The position numbers and the translations under genes are program-made. 64,000 bases of DNA. It comes from Ceratobasidium sp. AG-K (Eukaryota; Basidiomycota; Agaricomycetes; Cantharellales; Ceratobasidiaceae). Every line of letters begins with the position of its first letter. Position 1 is the stretch's first letter. The stretch covers positions 1,798,001 through 1,862,000 of the forward strand of contig JAWNGF010000005.1 in assembly GCA_037039685.1 (NCBI GenBank). Direction: 5' to 3'. Under the pieces are notes generated by a model. It was given only the letters and a program-made list of their open reading frames with translations. It made no database searches and was not told the DNA's origin. Below are positions 22,046 through 31,208 of the stretch, piece after piece.

Positions 22046-22989
22046 CTACTGAGCATTCTTGGTAAATCCTTGGCCATTCTTCGTCCATGCATCAAGCTGC
22101 TCTCCGATATGGGCGTCCGGTATATTGACTACCTCCATAACCCCAGCTCTACCACAATTATAGCATTCCGCTGAGACGCCGCAACACGCGTATGTTGATG
22201 AACCTTTCGCGTTGGTAAACCACCCTTCCCGAATACGCGATATCAGAAGTACCCCATCGAGGCCAATTTTTGCCGCTTCTGAGGTATCCAGAGGCTCCTT
22301 GCGCTGACACAGCCTTTTATATGCTGGAGCAATCCAGCTTTCGAGTCCAAATTCCCGCGCAAAAACAATCTTGTCTACGTCACCGAGGACCCTCTCCGCA
22401 AGTGGCATCAAGTACGCTCGAAGATCAGCAAAATTCCACATATTGGCAAGTCGGAATGCGGGAATGATAAGTGATGGTTCGGGCTCGGGCTGGTTGTTAG
22501 AAAAATGCCTAGGGAAACAGGTGCAGGTGCTAACATTCAATGCTTGTACTCCAACTCAAACAGCACACCGACGAGCTTACCCTGTGTATAGGATCGCGAG
22601 GAGGCTCTCAAAGTCTGAAGCGGAGACGCCCTCGAGTTTGATAGGGTTCTCGACCGAAGTGCCTTCGACAGGTGTCCCCTCTGTTTTTCCTTGTTCTGCT
22701 ATGGCGAACATATCTGCAAAGGTTTCGGATTTGACGAGCTGGTACTTGTGTACCTTGAATAACTCGTGCTCAACCTAGGGTTCCGTAAAATTATCGAGTT
22801 ATTGCCGGAATGATATGAAAGCGCGTACCTGAAGCACTATAAGCGTGTCGTCGAAAAAGAATCTAGAATTGTAGGTAAGAGGTCTGGCGTTATCGGCATC
22901 TATTCGAGGAGGGCGGCAGATTGAGATTCATAGCCTAAGATTCAATTGCGAAACATACTACTAGTGTTAGTTGACTTAGAGGCCGACAT
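22046..22989 (-). CDS. BTB/POZ domain protein, array member M
   Basis: Four exons give about 252 residues. A leader exon MSASKSTNTS splices to an exon ending NSRFFFDDTLIVLQ. The BTB exon (22774-22581) has FKVHKYQLVKSETFADMF and ASDFESLLAILYTG. The last exon (22508-22046) has LIIPAFRLANMWNFADL and DKIVFAREFGLESW, then cysteines (YACCGVSAECYNC) and VNIPDAHIGEQLDAW. It shares GLESW and the NIPDA tail with P and Q, forming a subgroup. Its class II upstream block begins 26 nt before the ATG. Confidence 0.85.
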
Positions 22990-23014
22990 GTTTTACCGGT
23001 GCGATATGCAAGAT

Positions 23015-23115
23015 CAAGGATGTGGTTGGTGTCAAGCTTGCCACTGGGCAGATGACCGCCACCGGATTGATTAGCGCGCTGAGTAACGTGACCAGCGGAT
23101 GTACAATATCATAAA
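23015..23115 (-). promoter_or_regulatory. Class II upstream block, member M
   Basis: The plus strand reads CTTGCCACTGGGCAGATGAC and then GCCACCGGATTGATTAGCGC, the clearest copy of the block. It lies within about 130 nt of the ATG. Weaker similarity to B and G flanks continues to about 23220 (ACATTGTGTTCAAACCCGGG region). Confidence 0.6.
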
Positions 23116-23801
23116 CAAGACGGGTCCTTCACGACTTCCATGATATAGTGAACAAGAAACGCATTCCTTGCACTTGCCTACCTACATTGTGTTCAAACCC
23201 GGGCTCGCACGCCCCTCAGGATTACGGCCTAGACGAGACTTAGACAATCAATGCAACTGAATGATCACGAGTTTCTATGCGTTCGTACACCGCTTACATC
23301 CAAGTTCAGGTTAAAAGCGTTCAGCACCAAGCACAAAAGACTGCAAACCATCGATTCACCTCGTTTTTGTATCCAGATTTTGCTGTTTACTCGTTAATGG
23401 TAGCAGGTTTCTCGGTGAGATCGACCTGCTTCGCCCCCATTACCTCGCCCTCGTCGGAAGCTTCGGCGTTAACCACCAGCTCGTCGCCTTATTATTCTCT
23501 CACTAATTCCGCGATGAACGCACAAGCACTGTTGTCGCTGTCTCCGCAAGGCGAGCCGCTAGTGGTCTTGCCCCTCCCTAGCTTGCTCTCTGAGGCTCAG
23601 CCCGAAGTTTTCGGGCTGCCAACCTTGGCTCGACCACCAACATTGACATTGTAAGGACTTCTCTGTATGTCGCGATACATAATACGGTGAATATTATTTC
23701 GGTTGATGACACAACGAACGGTTAAATTGATTGTGGCACACGTAAAATACATGGCAACGGTCTGGAGGACAGCCTAGCAAGTACAGCCAGCAAGGTACGA
23801 T
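23116..23801. other. Intergenic between members M and N
   Basis: A 125-codon plus-strand frame at 23277-23654 is open but has no domain, no splice-linked exon and lies in the upstream flank of M, so I do not call it. A short motif near 23280 (CGTTCGTACACCGC) recurs in other class II flanks. Confidence 0.4.
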
Positions 23802-24668
23802 CTAGGCCGCGTGGGTGCAGCCGTTTCCTACCCAGTTGTTGACTTTCTCTTCTATGGTTTGGGACTTGACCGCAACCGTAGGAGGAAGCGTACCGGAACA
23901 GCCAGGGCAATGATTGCCCGTATGATAACTGGCTCCATAATAACCGCAGTTCACCGAACCACCAGAGCAAGCTTGGGCCTGGCTGGAGCTTGTGTTGGGA
24001 GGGTATTCCTCCCGCATAAGCGATATCATCAACAGGCTGCTGACGCCAAGCTTCGTGGCCTCTTCCATGGTGAGAGGCGTGGCCCGTTGGCACAAATTGA
24101 CGTGCGCAGGGGCAAGCCAGTCATTGATGTCAAACTCTCTTGCAAATACGATCTTGTCGATGTCACCAAGTTCCTTCTCGGCGAGCGGCAAGAGGTAAGT
24201 GCGAAGGTCCGAGAAGTTCCACATATTGGCGAGTCGAAACGCAGGAATGATGAGCGAGGCTTTTGGTTCGGGTTGGTGGGTAGAGAAGTGGCTAGGAAAG
24301 TCCACACATGTGCTAACGCTTAGCTGGTATTTAGCTTCGAGTACGAAATAATTAGCTTACGTTGCGTAAAGAACAGTGAGAAGAGACTCAAAGTCCGATG
24401 CAGAAACGCCCTCCATCTTGATTGGATTCTCAAGCGACGAGCCTTCAGCAGGTTCTCCTTCCGTCTGTGCTTGCTCGGCTATAGCGAACATATCTGCGAA
24501 TGTTTCGGACTTGAGAAGCTGATATTTGTGCACGTTGAAGAGCACGTTTTCAATCTAGAATATTGTAGTTTCCTGCGGTTCCTCGTAAGGCCAGGAGATA
24601 TGACTCACTTGAATGGCCACCAGCGTATTATCGAAACAGAAGGTGGAATGGCGGACAGGTACAGACAT
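23802..24668 (-). CDS. BTB/POZ domain protein, array member N
   Basis: Three exons, 24668-24609, 24554-24361 and 24291-23802, give 247 residues. Exon 1 begins MSVPVRHSTFCFDN without a separate leader, as in E and K. The BTB core has FNVHKYQLLKSETFADMF and ASDFESLLTVLYAT. The last exon has LIIPAFRLANMWNF, DKIVFAREFDINDW, and a linker with ACSGGSVNCGYYG and NHCPGC. The ending is NNWVGNGCTHAA. All splice sites are canonical and exon sizes match E exactly for the first two exons. Confidence 0.87.
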
Positions 24669-24848
24669 GCTTCAATTTGAACCTGGTTCAGACAAGAGTG
24701 ATCGCATATTGGCCGTGTTAGTATCTTGAGTGCTAGATACGAAAATCTTTACCAGTCGGATGAACTTGCAGGTTGTATGGTTGTATTCAAGTACGTCACA
24801 ACGCAAGCTGAGATTACTGATGATATCAGCTGGATGTGGCAAATGGCT

Positions 24849-24960
24849 GGCCACCGGGTTGGCGTTACAGTTACGTTACACACTCCAATCTGCTTGTGGT
24901 TCTTGCCCCCTTGAAATTACGACGCAGTGTATATGCGTTCGCACATCGCTTGAATCTAGA
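24849..24960 (-). promoter_or_regulatory. Class I upstream block, member N
   Basis: This begins about 180 nt before the ATG and contains GGCCACCGGGTTGGCGTTAC and GTATATGCGTTCGCACATCG. Order and spacing match the block upstream of member E. Confidence 0.5.
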
Positions 24961-25447
24961 TCTGAGATGAAAAATCGCCGATTTTTAAACTCTACACAGA
25001 CTCCATATCACCAATAGGCCTGTTCATACTCACTAATTTTGGTCATGTCCTCACCAGTGGCACCATAGCGCAGGACGCCAGCAAAAAACGGCCTTGCTAT
25101 CCCCCCCCCTCACCCTTCCCTTGTCGTTGAATAGATATGCCGGCTTCTCATCCTAATCCCCGGTTTAATTCCTTGCTGAGAGCGGAGGCCCCGCCTTTGT
25201 TGTATTCCGGCGACCTCCTCCCTATTCAGCTTGTGGACCTTGCAGACAAGTCCCATTTAATTCTCTGAGTCGGTACTACCTTTCCTGCCCAGGTACTTGT
25301 TCCCATTCTTATGCTAATATATACTGTATGTCCCAACATATAATATCATGCAGCCTATCTTAGAGGGTGAGACCATAATTAAATGTTCAGTTCCCGCTAT
25401 TTCAGCAAATTACATGACAACAACTTGGGAAGCATTAGCAAGGATAA
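24961..25447. other. Intergenic between members N and K
   Basis: No gene is seen. It contains a run of C near 25100-25109 and AT-rich 3' flank of member K. Confidence 0.4.
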
Positions 25448-26323
25448 TTAGGAAGGCTCCTCGATAACATGGACGCAATCGTTTTCTACCCATTTTTTAA
25501 TCCTTTCCTCTATCGCTTGGGTGATTGCTGCTGGACTGGGGCAAACGGTATTAGCTGACCGAGAACAGGCCATACAATGGATGTCCTTGAGACTGTATGT
25601 TCCGACGGTCACTGAACTGCCAGAGCAGCTTCGAGTTTTGTTGGCGTTTGCATTAGGAGGAAATTCTTCCCGGATAAGCGATATCATTAGTAGGCTACTG
25701 ACGCCAAGTTTCGTTGCCTCTTCCATGGTAAGAGGCGTGGTACGTTGGCACAGATTGACATGGGCAGGTGTAAGCCAGTCTTTGATGTTAAACTCCCTCG
25801 CAAACACGATCTTGTCAACATCACCAAGCCCCTCCTCAGCAAGCGGCAGAAGGCAGGTTCGGAGGTCCGAGAAGTTCCACATATTAGCAAGTCGGAACGC
25901 AGGGGTAATCAGAGATGCTTTTGGTTCAGGTTGATGCGCGGAGAAGAGGCTAGGCGAGTGAACACAGATGTCGTACTCAATTTAATGTTCGCATTCAACT
26001 CGGGGGAAATAACAAGCTTACGTTGCATAAAGAACAGTAAGAAGACATTCAAAATCCGAGGCGGAAACGCCCTCCATTTTGATAGGATTTTCAAGGGAAG
26101 AACCTTCGGTCAATCCCTCGTCCGTTTTTGCTTGTTCGGCTATAGCAAACATATCTACGAATATTTCGGACTTGATGAGCTGGTATTTGTGTACATTGAA
26201 TAGAACGTCTTCGATCTTGAATATCGTATTTATTTGCAGTATAGCACGGAGCCAGGAGATAGGACTTACTTGAATGGCCACCAGTGTATCATTGAAACAG
26301 AAGGTAGGATGAGGTGTAGGCAT
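25448..26323 (-). CDS. BTB/POZ domain protein, array member K
   Basis: Three exons give about 249 residues. Exon 1 (26323-26270) begins MPTPHPTFCFNDTLVAIQ. The BTB exon has FNVHKYQLIKSEIFVDMF and ASDFECLLTVLYAT. The last exon (25949-25448) has LITPAFRLANMWNF, DKIVFAREFNIKDW, a linker with SCSGSS and IHCMAC, and KKWVENDCVHV. An in-frame ATG further out (26344) is possible, but alignment with E and N supports 26323. A complete Tc1 transposon lies about 175 nt upstream, inside the class I block, so its expression may be altered. Confidence 0.86.
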
Positions 26324-26496
26324 GTTTGTGTCTGGTCGAGGCAAGAGGGACGCATCTTGTTGTTAGAAACTGAAGTATTAGATACCAGATGCATTATCAA
26401 TCGAACGAACCTGCGTAAAGTTTGGTCGTATTCGAAGCACGCCGCTACACGGGTGAGATCAGTTACCCTATCAGCCGAAAGGTCGGCGTTACATTA

Positions 26497-26589
26497 CACT
26501 ATCTCACAATAATATTGCAACACGTGACCTCGAAAGGTCAACATCGTTGCGACGCACGACTTTGCAAGTTTCGGGGGTCGGTCCGATAA
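26497..26589 (+). repeat. Left terminal inverted repeat of the Tc1 element
   Basis: It begins CACTATCTCACAATAATATT and ends GGTCGGTCCGATAA. It pairs with 28023-28115 on the opposite strand. Confidence 0.93.
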
Positions 26590-26800
26590 TGAAAGTTGTA
26601 GGTTAGAGTTGAGAGAACAATAGGGTAAAAAATCGTGTGATTCTAGGAAGATGACGTCGATGCACATGAACAATGGCATTTTTAGTGTTGCAATTATTTT
26701 GTGGATTACTAAGCTTGCCGCCACCCCCTCTCCTATAATTCATGTCTCTCAATAAAAACGCGCTGTTCTGGTACGATTTCTGCACACATAGCATTCTCCC

Positions 26801-27820
26801 ATGACTCGTCATCTGTCCCCTGAAATTCGCGCCCAAATTATCGCACTTCGGGAGCATGGGGCTAGCATCTACAAGATTGCCTCTCAGCTGCACGTCCACC
26901 CCTCCACCGTCAGCCGCACTTGTCAGCGGCACACAAAGACCCGCAGCTTTTACTCGCAGAACACCAAGGCTGGTCGTCCATGCAAGTTGAAGCATGCTGA
27001 TGCTCGATTTGCTGCCCTTCAAGCCGCTCGAGTCCGTGTTCCTACAGCTGCAAACATCCAACGCGAATTTTTCCCCGATGTTTCTGCCGAAACCGTGCGC
27101 CGCCGTCTTCGCAAGCTTGGTATTTATGGTTATAGGCGTCGTCGCATTCCCCTGCTCACTTATCGGCATCGGGTCAACCGTTTGGCATGGGGTAGAGACC
27201 ATGCAACCTGGGTAGCTCGTGACTGGCGCCGTGTCCTCATTTCCGACGAGTCTAAATTCAATATTTTTGCGTCGGATGGGCAGCGCTGGTGTTGGCATAA
27301 GAAGGGACTGTCTCTAGATCCTCGTTATACTCAGAAGACGGTGAAACACGGCGGTGGGAAGGTTATGGTGTGGGGGTGTGTTACCCCGTCAGGGGTGGGA
27401 CGTCTTTACAGGATTACAGGTACTATGACAGCGCGCATATACACCCAAATCTTGGACGACACACTTGTCGGGACCCTCGCTGATCATAACATGTCCCGAG
27501 ACGAGGTTATCTTCCAGCACGACAATGATCCCAAGCATACAGCCAAGCATACGAAGAACTGGTTGGCCAACAACGGGTTCTCGGTGCTCCCTTGGCCGGC
27601 CAACAGCCCCGATATGAGCATAATCGAGAACGTTTGGGACTACTTGGACCACCAGGTGCGCAAGCGTAACCCACTGCCCCGGAATGCGGACCAGATGTGG
27701 GAGGCTCTGCTGGAGGAATGGGAGAATATCCCCGGTAGCTTCATTGATAAATTGTATGACTCTATGCCATCGAGGATTGATGAATTGATTACGAGGAAGG
27801 GGGGAAATACTCGCTACTAG
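26801..27820 (+). CDS. Tc1/mariner transposase (DD34E), intact
   Basis: A single-exon frame of 339 residues. The N-terminus has two helix-turn-helix segments (EHGASIYKIASQLHV, then VSAETVRRRLRKLGI), typical of the paired-like DNA-binding part. The catalytic triad is visible as LISDESKF, IFQHDNDPKH and MSIIENVWD; 34 residues separate the second D from the E, giving DD34E, the Tc1 class. No stop or frameshift is present. Together with near-identical terminal repeats this suggests a recently mobile copy. The protein cuts and pastes the element into TA dinucleotides. Confidence 0.95.
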   Translation: MTRHLSPEIRAQIIALREHGASIYKIASQLHVHPSTVSRTCQRHTKTRSFYSQNTKAGRPCKLKHADARFAALQAARVRVPTAANIQREFFPDVSAETVRRRLRKLGIYGYRRRRIPLLTYRHRVNRLAWGRDHATWVARDWRRVLISDESKFNIFASDGQRWCWHKKGLSLDPRYTQKTVKHGGGKVMVWGCVTPSGVGRLYRITGTMTARIYTQILDDTLVGTLADHNMSRDEVIFQHDNDPKHTAKHTKNWLANNGFSVLPWPANSPDMSIIENVWDYLDHQVRKRNPLPRNADQMWEALLEEWENIPGSFIDKLYDSMPSRIDELITRKGGNTRY

Positions 27821-28022
27821 TTTCTACAAAGTTTTGTATTGTGTCTACTATCTGTATCTTGTGTTCTCAGTAATTCATTGTCGGTTGGTCTGTTTGCAAT
27901 TTCAAATCCTCAAAATTATTGCAACACCTCCTGAAGAGATTGATGCACATCTTGGTGCAGAATTGGCCAATTACTCTGAAATTTTGGCACAAAGCTACAA
28001 GTTACGGTAGCTACAAGTTTTG

Positions 28023-28115
28023 TTATCGGACCGACCCCCGAAACTTGCTAAGTCGTGCGTCGCAACGATGTTGACCTTTCGAGGTCACGTGTTGCAATAT
28101 TATTGTGAGATAGTG
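28023..28115 (-). repeat. Right terminal inverted repeat of the Tc1 element
   Basis: This is the reverse complement of the left repeat with one mismatch, followed by the TA duplication at 28116-28117. The displaced half of the K upstream block resumes right after it. Confidence 0.93.
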
Positions 28116-28295
28116 TATGTTACGCACATCGGCGCTTGCAGCGGCCGGTCAGTGGAGTCGCGTGTATATGCCTTGATGTTTTCTCGATGGGGCAAATTCA
28201 TGCGTTGATCCTCGAGCTTACTGTAGTCATTGACCTCTAAGCCCAAGCTTGTAATTGCTTATTCATACAAAGGACTCTCCCCAACGAATTAGGTC

Positions 28296-29206
28296 TCAAT
28301 GCACGCTGTTATTAAATTCACAGCCATCCTTCAGCCAAGTACCTATCATCTCCTTAATACGCCGATCATTTGAGGGGACGGAAGATTTATAGTCTTCGTC
28401 CGAATCATAGTAGGTTCGGGAGGTCGAAGATGGGTTCCTTGAGGTTTCTTCCCGGACACGGGGCACCAAAAGTACCCCCTCGATACCTATTTTTGCCGCC
28501 TCTTTACTATCCAGTGGTTGCTTGCGCTTGCAGAGACTTGTGTAGGCTGGAACGATCCAGCTGTCGAGCCCAGACTCCCGGGCAAACACAATCCTGTCCA
28601 CATCGCTGAGGGCCTTCTCTGCAAGTGGCATCAAATACGCCCGAAGGTCTGTAAAGTTCCACATATTGGCAAGCCGGAACGCAGGGACGATAAGAGATGC
28701 CTCGGGCTGGGGCCGATCAGTGGAGAAGTGACTGGGGAAATCGGAGCAAGCACAAATGTTTAGTGTCGGCACTCCAACTCAAGCGGATGATCAACTCAAG
28801 CTTACCCTGCATACAGAACTGTGAGAAGGCACTCAAACTCTGAAGCAGAGAGGCCCTCCAACAGGATAGGGTTCTCATCGGAGGTGCCCTCGAGGGCTTC
28901 TCTCCATTTTTTCCTTGTTCTGCTATGGCAAACATATCTGCAAAGGTTTCGGACTTGACTAGTTGGTACTTGTGTACTCTGAACCGTACTTTAGCAATCT
29001 GAAGTGGCACATTCGCAGTTAGATGCGCGCGCGGTCGAATTGAGGGAACGCACTTGGATCACTATGAGTGTATCGTCAAAATAAAACCGGGAATGGTTGG
29101 TGATTCCATTGTTATCTAGTCCCGAAGGGTGCCTAAGTAAGACCATCAACTCGAAGGATTGTGTATGGGATACGATACCGTTGCTATTCGACACCACAGC
29201 TGACAT
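28296..29206 (-). pseudogene. BTB gene with frameshift in the BTB exon, array member P
   Basis: The layout is that of a full member: leader exon MSAVVSNSN (ATG 29206), exon ending NHSRFYFDDTLIVIQ, BTB exon with FRVHKYQLVKSETFADMF, and last exon with LIVPAFRLANMWNF and DRIVFARESGLDSW. Within the BTB exon, just after AEQGK (near 28905-28920), the frame shifts by one base relative to member M, beside a run of six A (minus strand). After it ENPILLEGLSASEFECLL continues in the next frame. The linker is also unlike the others: no cysteines, but an acidic YYDSDEDYKSS. A sequencing slip in the A run is the alternative to a true lesion. Confidence 0.75.
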
Positions 29207-29225
29207 ATCGCGGTGCGGTCGGGAA

Positions 29226-29305
29226 GCAAACTTGCCACTGGACAGATGGCATCATGTGCCACCGGATTGATTAGCGCTCATACTATGATTGGTGGAGTGG
29301 TATAT
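29226..29305 (-). promoter_or_regulatory. Class II upstream block, member P
   Basis: It contains CTTGCCACTGGACAGATGGC and GCCACCGGATTGATTAGCGC, followed by ATGATTGGTGG, starting 20 nt before the ATG. A short insertion (about 8 nt, ATCATGTG) separates the two halves relative to M. Confidence 0.6.
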
Positions 29306-29658
29306 TAGCTGTATGCGCATATATTATGCTACGCCTGTACTCGAAATTCAAATTTGCTTCTGGCCATTTACCTACTAAATACAAACCATCAATGCAGCTA
29401 TATCGTCAAAGTTCGCAGGCATTCATGCATCCGAGTCACTTACGTTCAGACCGAGAATATACCAGAATCAGCCACAACGCAAACTCCAGCCTGTTAGACG
29501 GTTTGGCCAACGTCATTATTTATAACCTTAACTTCTCTCTTCCGTGGTAGCAAGATGCCCGGCGACAATAGTATTCCCCTTTGTCTCCACTCCACCCCCG
29601 TTCTTGAAACTAGCAGGTCTCAAAGGTCCGGAGCCGCAGGGCCGAATTGTGTTTTGTT
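29306..29658. other. Intergenic upstream of member P
   Basis: No gene is recognised. A plus-strand frame at 29326-29550 has no domain. Confidence 0.35.
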
Positions 29659-29745
29659 CAGAGTCGCAAGAGAGTGCTCATAGTGCGAGGAAAATGTCCC
29701 CTACAGCTTGATATAGTCCTCGCCCGAGGGACCTTCAATGGGCTA
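29659..29745 (-). pseudogene. Relic of a BTB exon
   Basis: The minus strand reads PIEGPSGEDYIKL, then a stop, then a degraded SHYEHSLATL. This aligns with the PVEGSSxxNPIKLEG and FECLLTVL portion of the BTB exon. Nothing recognisable of the other exons remains nearby. It is probably all that is left of another tandem copy between P and Q. Confidence 0.55.
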
Positions 29746-29939
29746 TTTTCGATCTTCATTTTTTGTGACCTACCTGTCTGCAGACGTGGGACATGAACAA
29801 GTAACATGCGTGTGTCACTTCCTTGATAGTACTGACATAAATAATTCACGCCGTTCGGTCGGTCATTGATTACATCTCTATCTCTACTCCGAACTTTTTA
29901 TCCATTTTACCTATCGATAAACAAACATCACTAACACTC

Positions 29940-30874
29940 TTAGCAAATACTCGACCGCTCTTCACCCAGGTATCGATTTTCCCCTGGATCTGAGCGTCGG
30001 GTATGTTGGTTACATCCACATTCAAAATCCCGTGGACAGTTATAGCATGTCGTTGGATGAGTTCCGCAACAATTGGTGATAGTTTCTCCGTCGGTGTTGT
30101 GATGCCACTCTTCTCGAATACGTGATATCAAAAGCACCCCATCGATACCAATTTTTACTGCCTCTTCGCTGCTAAGCATCTCTTTGCGCTTGCATAGCCT
30201 GGTATACGCTGGAGAAATCCATTCTTCCAGGCCAAACTCCTGGGCAAAAAGGATCTTGTCCACGTCGTCGAAGACCTTCTCCGCAAGTGGCATTAGATAT
30301 GCCCGAAGGTCAGCAAACCCCCACTTATTAGCGAGGCGGAACGCGGGAATTATGAGCGATGATTCAGGCTCGGATTTATGAGTAGAAAACTGCCTGGGGA
30401 ACGACGGGAAAGAGCTAACGTTCAATGTTTGTATCACACCTCAACCACGGAAATCATTCAGCTTACCCCGCGTACAGGACCGCGAGAAGAGCCTCAAAGT
30501 CTGAGGCAGAGGCATCTTCCATCTTGATGGGATTCTCGCGGGAAGAGCCTTCTACGAGTTCCCCCTCGGATCCTGATTGTTCGGCTGCGGCGAATATAGC
30601 CGCAAATGTGTCCGACTGGACAAGTTGGTATTTGTGCACTTTGAATCGCACATTTTCGACCTAAGATCCGACACTCATCTCCAAGTGGCCACGAAATATT
30701 AGTGAGGGCCCACCTGAACTACCACTAGTGTATCATCAAAGAAGAATCTAGGATGGTCGCGAACGGCCGTGAAGTCGCTAGCATCTAGTTCAGCCAAGCC
30801 ACGAATTGAGATTAGCTATCTGAAGGGTCGATTCGATACAAAATACCTGTGATGGTTGAATCAGAAGCTGGCAT
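29940..30874 (-). CDS. BTB/POZ domain protein, array member Q (altered C-terminus)
   Basis: Four exons give about 247 residues: leader MPASDSTIT (ATG 30874), an exon ending DHPRFFFDDTLVVVQ, the BTB exon with FKVHKYQLVQSDTFAAIF and ASDFEALLAVLYAG, and the last exon (30393-29940) with LIIPAFRLANKWGFADL and DKILFAQEFGLEEW. After TTCYNCPRD the frame differs from its relatives M and P. A different frame still encodes VTNIPDAQIQGKIDTW, so a one-base indel near 30030-30040 replaced the last ~25 residues. The BTB part is undamaged, so the protein could still act. Confidence 0.8.
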
Positions 30875-30904
30875 CTTTTTCATTGATACAGCAAGCAAGG
30901 TCGA

Positions 30905-30995
30905 GGGTGTGGTGAGGTATCAAGTTCGCCACGAGGCGGATATATAATCGCCACTGGATTGATTAGCGCGCTCATCATGATTGGCCAATTTACGT
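30905..30995 (-). promoter_or_regulatory. Class II upstream block, member Q
   Basis: It contains AAGTTCGCCACGAGGCGGAT and GCCACTGGATTGATTAGCGC followed by ATGATTGGCCAAT, starting about 31 nt before the ATG. Order matches M and P. Confidence 0.55.
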
Positions 30996-31208
30996 TCAAC
31001 ATAAAGAATAAATGATGTATTGGCTACATGCAGTTATACTATACGCGCACTTGGGCTCCTAACCTCTCACGATTATGGTACACACGAGACGCAAACCATC
31101 AATACAACTGAATTGCGACAGAGTTCATATGCATTCTTACATCACCCACGCCTGGACTGAAAATATACGAGAATCAATCACAGCACAAGCCCCAACTTAT
31201 CAGCCCGC

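Larger units (their letters stand above)
26497..28115 (+). mobile_element. Tc1/mariner-type DNA transposon, complete
   Basis: The 1,619-bp element is flanked by a TA on each side (26495-26496 and 28116-28117), the Tc1/mariner target duplication. Terminal inverted repeats of 93 bp (26497-26589 and 28023-28115) differ at a single position by eye (TTTGC versus TTAGC). Inside, a second, shorter pair of inverted motifs containing GTTGCAATTATTTTG lies at 26685-26701 and 27911-27927. It encodes an intact transposase. Insertion was into the upstream block of BTB member K. Confidence 0.95.

Noticed and set aside
23277..23654. A 125-codon plus-strand frame as a gene
   Set aside because: Low-complexity Ser/Leu/Pro composition, no domain, no splice partners, and it lies in the upstream flank of BTB member M.
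24961..25110. C-run near 25100 as a telomere or centromere repeat
   Set aside because: A single short homopolymer with no periodic repeat.
3084..30874. Regular spacing of similar blocks considered as a non-coding satellite or CRISPR-like array
   Set aside because: The repeats are protein-coding exons about 1 kb long with conserved splice sites and codon-level conservation.
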